From: Fimbriimonadaceae bacterium
GTDB taxonomy: Bacteria > Armatimonadota > Fimbriimonadia > Fimbriimonadales > Fimbriimonadaceae
Reading direction: 5' to 3'
NCBI GenBank assembly: GCA_019638675.1
Contig: JAHBTE010000001.1
Coordinates: 1,210,605 to 1,274,604 of the forward strand
Length of the DNA stretch: 64,000 nucleotides
Shown: in pieces, positions 59,923 through 64,000 of the stretch
Numbering within the stretch: the stretch's first letter is position 1
Layout of the letters: each line of letters begins with the position of its first letter
Notes under the pieces: generated by a model
What the model was told of the DNA's origin: nothing
The model's database searches: none
What the model saw: only the letters and a program-made list of their open reading frames with translations
Made by a program: the position numbers and the translations under genes

Positions 59923-59982
59923 GGACATAATTTAGACAAAAGAAGGACATTTATTAGACAAGTGGCGTATTGGAGTGATATT
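59923..59982 (+). promoter_or_regulatory. Operator array and promoter before the fasciclin gene
   Basis: GGACATAATTTAGACAA (59923-59939) and GGACATTTATTAGACAA (59945-59961) are 17-bp direct repeats 22 bp apart, differing at 3 positions. TAGACA (59955-59960) and GATATT (59977-59982), 16 nt apart, form a promoter whose -35 lies inside the second repeat. Confidence 0.6.
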
Positions 59983-60059
59983 GCAGGGCGGCAATATCAC
60001 CTTGCAACCTCAATTGCTTTCTCAATGACTTGCAGAGAACACCGCTTAAGAGAAGAAAA

Positions 60060-60575
60060 ATGAAATCTAAACTCACATCAGTCATCGTCGTTGCAATCCT
60101 TACAGCTACCGTTGGATTTGCAAACTTCCAACACCAAAAAGCTGTCAAAGCCGACATTGTTGACACGGCAGTAAACGCGAAATCGTTCACAACCCTTGTT
60201 GCGGCGGTGAAGGCGGCTGGGCTTGTAGACACTCTGAAAGGAAAGGGCCCTTTCACCGTTTTTGCACCAACCGATGAGGCTTTCAAAAAGCTGGAAAAAG
60301 AAAATCCTGGAATCCTGAAAGACCTTCTCAAGCCAGAAAACAAAGAGAAGCTCACAAAGATTCTGACTTACCACGTTGTTTCTGGAAAGGTGATGGCTTC
60401 TGACGTCCTCAAGCTGAAGGACGGCACTCACGTGAAGACAGTTAACGGCGCCACAGTGAAAGTTTCTAATAAGCACGGAGTAAAAGTGGATAACGCAAAG
60501 GTAGTCAAAACAGATATTGATTGCACTAACGGCGTGATTCACGTGATCGATACGGTTCTGATTCCGAAATCCTGA
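60060..60575 (+). CDS. Secreted fasciclin-domain protein (light-cluster copy)
   Basis: A 171-residue protein with a signal peptide ([14 protein letters not shown]) and one FAS1 domain. [48 protein letters not shown] and [16 protein letters not shown] mark the fold. The ATG at 60060 is chosen because it gives the signal peptide at once and has AAGAGAAG upstream; TTG 60030 is a poor alternative. It is a paralogue of the fasciclin gene at 1140. It lies directly after the operator array, so expression is probably under the CarH-like regulator. A terminator ends the transcript before the oxidase operon. Confidence 0.9.
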   Translation: MKSKLTSVIVVAILTATVGFANFQHQKAVKADIVDTAVNAKSFTTLVAAVKAAGLVDTLKGKGPFTVFAPTDEAFKKLEKENPGILKDLLKPENKEKLTKILTYHVVSGKVMASDVLKLKDGTHVKTVNGATVKVSNKHGVKVDNAKVVKTDIDCTNGVIHVIDTVLIPKS

Positions 60576-60598
60576 TCCTACATCCATGAAATTGGTTT

Positions 60599-60628
60599 GA
60601 CCCAGCGGCAATGCTGGGTCGCCTTTTT
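60599..60628 (+). terminator. Rho-independent terminator after fasciclin gene
   Basis: GACCCAGC (60599-60606) pairs with GCTGGGTC (60613-60620), loop GGCAAT, followed by GCCTTTTT. Some readthrough to the oxidase operon is possible, since no separate promoter is clear in the short gap. Confidence 0.88.
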
Positions 60629-60685
60629 CAGTTTTTGGTTATCCCAGGTTCAGCTGAATATGAGAAACGAACAGTTAAGAAAAAT

Positions 60686-61924
60686 ATGGAAATAGCGGTC
60701 ATAGGGTCTGGCGTTTCAGGGCTGGTTTCTGCTTATTTGCTGAGCCGCAATAACCGCGTGACTCTTTACGAGGCAGATTCCCGGATTGGGGGACATGTTA
60801 ATACGGTTACGGTTGAGTCGGAGTCTGGGCCGATCAAAGTAGACACTGGCTTTATTGTTTTCAATCGACCCAACTATCCTGGATTCAATCGGTTGATCAA
60901 TCGATTAGGAGTGGAATCACAGGCTTCGAGAATGTCTTTCAGTGTGAAGGATGAGCGCAATGGCATTGAATATTCTGGATCGAGCCTGGCCAATCTCTTT
61001 GCCCAGCGTGGAAGTCTGAACCGTGGTGATCACTGGCGGATGCTGATAGATATTCAGAAATTCATCCTTATGGTGAAAAGGCTGAGCTTTGCTGAGTCTT
61101 CGATAACGGTTGAGGAATGCATTAAGCAGCATGCATTTTCAAATGAGTTTCTGGATCGATTTTTAAGTCCTCTCGGTTGCGCGCTTTGGTCATGCCCACA
61201 CGATAAGTTCCTCAGTTTCCCAATCCGATTTGTGGCGGAGTTTCTAGAAAACCATCAGCTGATCAACCTCACCGGGCGGCCCGAGTGGAGGACTATTCAA
61301 GGTGGATCTAATCAATACGTTAATGCCCTCATCGGCAAACTGAATGCAGAAATCCTTCTAGATTCAGGTGTTGAGCAGATTCAACGGGGCTCGTCGCAAA
61401 TCTTGGTTTCGAGCAAATCGAAAAGTAAAGCATATGACGAGGTTGTTGTTGCCGCTCACGCAGATCAGGCCATTGGCTTGCTTCTCAATCCGACTCAAAC
61501 CGAATGCGATATTTTGAGCTCGTTTGAATACCAAAAAAATGAAGCGATTCTGCATACCGATACATCCGTTTTGCCGGAAAAGCGCAGCGCGTGGAGTAGC
61601 TGGAATTACCGTGTGCCAAAAGATTTTACAGACGTAGCGACCGTGACTTACAACATGAATCTGTTGCAATCATTAGAGTCTATAACCACTTACTGTGTCT
61701 CCCTCAACGAATCCCAGCAGATTGAGCCCGGCAACGTGATCGCGCGCATCAATTACGATCATCCAATTGCATCAATACGTGGGCTCGCGGCTCAGAGCCG
61801 GCGGGCTGAATTAGTTCGTCACGAAGGCATTTCTTACTGTGGGGCGTACTGGGGCAACGGATTCCACGAAGCCGGAGTGCAAAGCGCTCTGCAGGTTGCA
61901 AACGCGTACGGGGAGGAATTATGA
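60686..61924 (+). CDS. FAD-dependent amine-oxidase-like oxidoreductase
   Basis: A 412-residue flavoprotein. The N-terminal MEIAVIGSGVSGLVSAYLLS (GxGxxG at residues 7-12) and YEADSRIGGHVNT bind FAD. SLGNGFHEAG-type ending CGAYWGNGFHEAGVQSAL is shared by the amine-oxidase family that sits beside DUF1365 and cyclopropane synthase genes in other bacteria. The ATG at 60686 gives a clean start; the longer frame from 60611 overlaps the terminator. Its stop overlaps the DUF1365 gene by 4 bases (ATGA). Related enzymes may desaturate or modify lipid-bound methyl-branched fatty acids (inference). Confidence 0.88.
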   Translation: MEIAVIGSGVSGLVSAYLLSRNNRVTLYEADSRIGGHVNTVTVESESGPIKVDTGFIVFNRPNYPGFNRLINRLGVESQASRMSFSVKDERNGIEYSGSSLANLFAQRGSLNRGDHWRMLIDIQKFILMVKRLSFAESSITVEECIKQHAFSNEFLDRFLSPLGCALWSCPHDKFLSFPIRFVAEFLENHQLINLTGRPEWRTIQGGSNQYVNALIGKLNAEILLDSGVEQIQRGSSQILVSSKSKSKAYDEVVVAAHADQAIGLLLNPTQTECDILSSFEYQKNEAILHTDTSVLPEKRSAWSSWNYRVPKDFTDVATVTYNMNLLQSLESITTYCVSLNESQQIEPGNVIARINYDHPIASIRGLAAQSRRAELVRHEGISYCGAYWGNGFHEAGVQSALQVANAYGEEL

Positions 61925-62667
61925 AATCCGCGATTTATTCAGGAAAGGTTTTTCATCGCAGGTTCCACCCAAAAGCACACGAATTCGTGTATCCAGACAC
62001 GATGTTTTATCTAGATTTAGCGGAACTGGATAGTTCAGAATTACCAGTCATACAAAGATGTGCATACAGATTTTTGCGTTCTGATCACTTTGGGGAATCA
62101 TCCCGCCCGCTCATAAAATCTGTTCGGGAACTTCTGTTTAAGGAACTTGGCTTTACACCTACCGGCTCGATACAAATTCTCACTCATATCCGCCAACTTG
62201 GCTATGTGATGAACCCAGTGAGCTTTTATTACTGCTGGTCGGAAGATGATTCACAGCTTGAGGCAATAGTGGCCGAAGTACACAACACTCCCTGGGGGGA
62301 AACTCACTGCTACGTCTTCAAGTTTGAACCAGGCACCGTCAACGAATATCGGTTCGCCAAAGATTTTCATGTTTCTCCGTTTATGAAAATGAATCAGGAA
62401 TACGTTTGGCGATTTAGTCAACCGAATGGTGAAATCAATGTAGAAATGGAGAACTGGGAGGAAGGCAAGTTGATGTTTGAGGCAAAGCTTCAATTAAGCC
62501 GGCAACCGCTTACCGAAAGTTCGCTGAATGAAGTCCTTTGGAAAAAGCCGTTTCTTACAGTTGCAGTGATTACACGCATTTACTTCCAAGCTCTGAAACT
62601 ATGGCTAAAGGGATGCCCGTATATTCCGCATCCTTCAAAGCTCAAAAACACTGGAGCCACGAAATGA
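61921..62667 (+). CDS. DUF1365-family protein
   Basis: A 248-residue protein with the family's start KSAIYSGKVFHRRFHPKAHEFVYPDTMFYLDL and the blocks ILTHIRQLGYVMNPVSFYYCW, AEVHNTPWGETHCY and KDFHVSPFMKM. DUF1365 proteins have no defined biochemical role but almost always neighbour an amine-oxidase-like gene and a cyclopropane-type synthase. It is coupled by ATGA to both the gene before it and the gene after it, so the three must be made together. Confidence 0.92.
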   Translation: MKSAIYSGKVFHRRFHPKAHEFVYPDTMFYLDLAELDSSELPVIQRCAYRFLRSDHFGESSRPLIKSVRELLFKELGFTPTGSIQILTHIRQLGYVMNPVSFYYCWSEDDSQLEAIVAEVHNTPWGETHCYVFKFEPGTVNEYRFAKDFHVSPFMKMNQEYVWRFSQPNGEINVEMENWEEGKLMFEAKLQLSRQPLTESSLNEVLWKKPFLTVAVITRIYFQALKLWLKGCPYIPHPSKLKNTGATK

Positions 62668-63989
62668 GCAGTTGGGAAATGGCTGATCTAAACAAAGGAG
62701 TCTCGGCAACAAGGGCCGCCGTATTTGATGCGTTTTGCCGACGGATTTTGCTGACCGTCCTTTCCCGAGTTCGCCATGGGGAAATCTCTCTCATTGAAAA
62801 CGATTCAGTGGTCAGGCTGGGTGAACAGGATGACGCTGAGTTAGCTGTGCAGATAAAAGTCAATGATCCTCGGTTTTATCGCTTAGCTGTTGTTGGACAT
62901 TCTTTAGGCGTAGCCGAAGCCTATCGAAGAGGTTATTGGGAAGCTGACGATCTCACGACATTGATAAGAATCTTCGCCCGGCGGAGAGGATTTGAGCCCC
63001 GCGCTGAGAAGTTCATAGCCCAATTATCAACGATCCCTCGATTTTTCCTTCACATCCTTAAGCGAAATAATCGCTCGAATAGTAAACGGAATATCCAGGC
63101 GCATTACGATCTGGGGAATGAGTTTTTTGAGTTGTTCTTGGATGAAACATTGACTTATTCATGCGGCATTTTTGAACGGCCAGAGACGTCGCTGGAAGAA
63201 GCTTCAAAAGCAAAGCTCCGCAGGATATGCGAAAAACTTGATCTCAAACCAGGAATGTCGGTCGTCGAAATCGGATCAGGCTGGGGGAGTTTTGCCATAT
63301 TCGCGGCAAGAGAGTACGGTTGCAACGTTGTTTCTGTTACCTTATCGGCTGAGCAGTGCAAAGAAGCGAACAAGCGTATTGCCGCAGCAGGTTTAGAGCA
63401 TCTTGCGGAAGTTCGGCTCATGGATTATCGTGACTTGACGGGCAAGTACGACCGGCTTGTTTCTATTGAAATGATCGAAGCAATTGGTCACGCACGGATG
63501 CGCGAATACTTCAAAAAATGCGCTTCTTTACTTGCTCCTGATGGCCTCATGGCTCTGCAAGCGATCACCATGCCCGACCAAGGAAACAAAGATTATTTGC
63601 GGCGAACAGATTTCATCCAGCAATATGTATTTCCCGGAAGCAACTGCCCATCGCGCTTGGCAATATTGGAGGCTGCGACCAAATCTTCTGACTTACGTGC
63701 CCTCCACTTGGAAGAAATCGGGACACATTATGCGACAACACTTGCGCGGTGGCGAGAACGGTTTGTCCGTTCGATTCCTGAAGTGATGCTCCAAGGTTAT
63801 TCTCCGGAATTTATTCGGGTTTGGCATTACTACCTTTGTTATTGCGAAGGAGGATTTGCCGAACAGTATGTCGGCGACGTTCAAATGATTTTCTCAAAGC
63901 CTCGGTTTCGTGGCGAACTGGCGTTGGCGCAATGCTATTCGATGCCAGACCAAATCCAGGAGGCCGCGACTTACTCGAGTTCAAATTGA
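62664..63989 (+). CDS. Cyclopropane-fatty-acyl-phospholipid synthase-like methyltransferase
   Basis: A 441-residue SAM-dependent enzyme of the CFA synthase family, which methylates unsaturated acyl chains in membrane phospholipids. HYDLGNEFFELFLDETLTYSCGIF (about residue 147) is the family hallmark and VVEIGSGWGSFAIFAA (about 200) the SAM-binding loop. IEAIGHARMREYFKKC, and YLRRTDFIQQYVFPG later, also match. The first 100 residues form the lipid-binding N-terminal domain. The ATG at 62664 is preferred because it overlaps the DUF1365 stop (ATGA); an upstream in-frame start would add 42 residues over that gene. It probably ends the light-linked operon. Confidence 0.93.
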   Translation: MSSWEMADLNKGVSATRAAVFDAFCRRILLTVLSRVRHGEISLIENDSVVRLGEQDDAELAVQIKVNDPRFYRLAVVGHSLGVAEAYRRGYWEADDLTTLIRIFARRRGFEPRAEKFIAQLSTIPRFFLHILKRNNRSNSKRNIQAHYDLGNEFFELFLDETLTYSCGIFERPETSLEEASKAKLRRICEKLDLKPGMSVVEIGSGWGSFAIFAAREYGCNVVSVTLSAEQCKEANKRIAAAGLEHLAEVRLMDYRDLTGKYDRLVSIEMIEAIGHARMREYFKKCASLLAPDGLMALQAITMPDQGNKDYLRRTDFIQQYVFPGSNCPSRLAILEAATKSSDLRALHLEEIGTHYATTLARWRERFVRSIPEVMLQGYSPEFIRVWHYYLCYCEGGFAEQYVGDVQMIFSKPRFRGELALAQCYSMPDQIQEAATYSSSN

Positions 63990-64000
63990 TATGCATACGC

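Overview
The window reads as a densely packed chromosome segment of about 50% GC with roughly 56 protein genes, two tRNAs and almost no mobile DNA. The gene mix best fits Armatimonadota, probably Fimbriimonadia. This is inferred from gene style: tandem prepilin-like H-X9-DG proteins, a PEP-CTERM-type protein, DUF4139 and fasciclin proteins, sugar ABC transporters without an adjacent ATPase, and frequent GTG/TTG starts. No rRNA or other phylogenetic marker is present to prove it.

Layout. 1-5.2 kb: the end of a BtrH/DUF4872-like gene, a fasciclin protein, an SGNH-type hydrolase, tRNA-Pro, an AT-rich orphan membrane gene and an MFS exporter. 5.3-9.5 kb: a two-gene sugar ABC importer in which the binding protein is fused to a permease. 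9.5-14.8 kb: ndk, a double ABC-2 exporter operon and a Y-family DNA polymerase. 14.9-19.1 kb: a CPBP protease, a cysteine desulfurase and a DUF4139 protein. 19.1-24.1 kb: rpmG-rpmF, tRNA-Leu, small secreted proteins, glyQ and an FMN-binding glutamate-synthase-like protein. 24.1-30.1 kb: a minus-strand operon recN-pepF-two DinB-like proteins, then an hslU without hslV. 30.1-32.2 kb: two prepilin-like paralogues. 32.2-37.9 kb: a beta-N-acetylhexosaminidase divergent from an ABC importer, suggesting chitin or GlcNAc use. 37.9-40.8 kb: a class V aminotransferase, a cysteine dioxygenase and a YeiH exporter. 40.8-43.9 kb: an orphan histidine kinase and pyrG. 44-47 kb: a large RGG-repeat protein, an isomerase gene overlapping it antisense, a YceI protein and an RRM-glycine-rich protein. 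47-58.8 kb: two related beta-helix proteins and three secreted peptidases (M28, S9, S8). 59-64 kb: a CarH/LitR-type MerR-B12 regulator facing a fasciclin gene and an amine oxidase-DUF1365-cyclopropane synthase operon.

How the genes work together. Four modules stand out. (1) Cysteine dioxygenase, a desulfurase-fold enzyme without the catalytic-Cys loop, and a YeiH exporter could form a cysteine-to-sulfite disposal pathway. (2) The B12-type photoreceptor regulator, with repeated TAGACAA sites in the divergent promoter, could control the membrane-lipid modification operon in response to light or singlet oxygen. (3) The Y-family polymerase and recN promoters share a TATACT -10 box and a TACTA/TAGTA dyad, suggesting a common damage-response operator. 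(4) A glycine/arginine-rich protein with a 180-bp internal duplication shares its 3' end with a convergent isomerase gene, so about 179 bp appear to code on both strands.

Starts were chosen by Shine-Dalgarno spacing, overlap with the upstream gene, or signal peptides. No database search could be run, so family names rest on recognised motifs.
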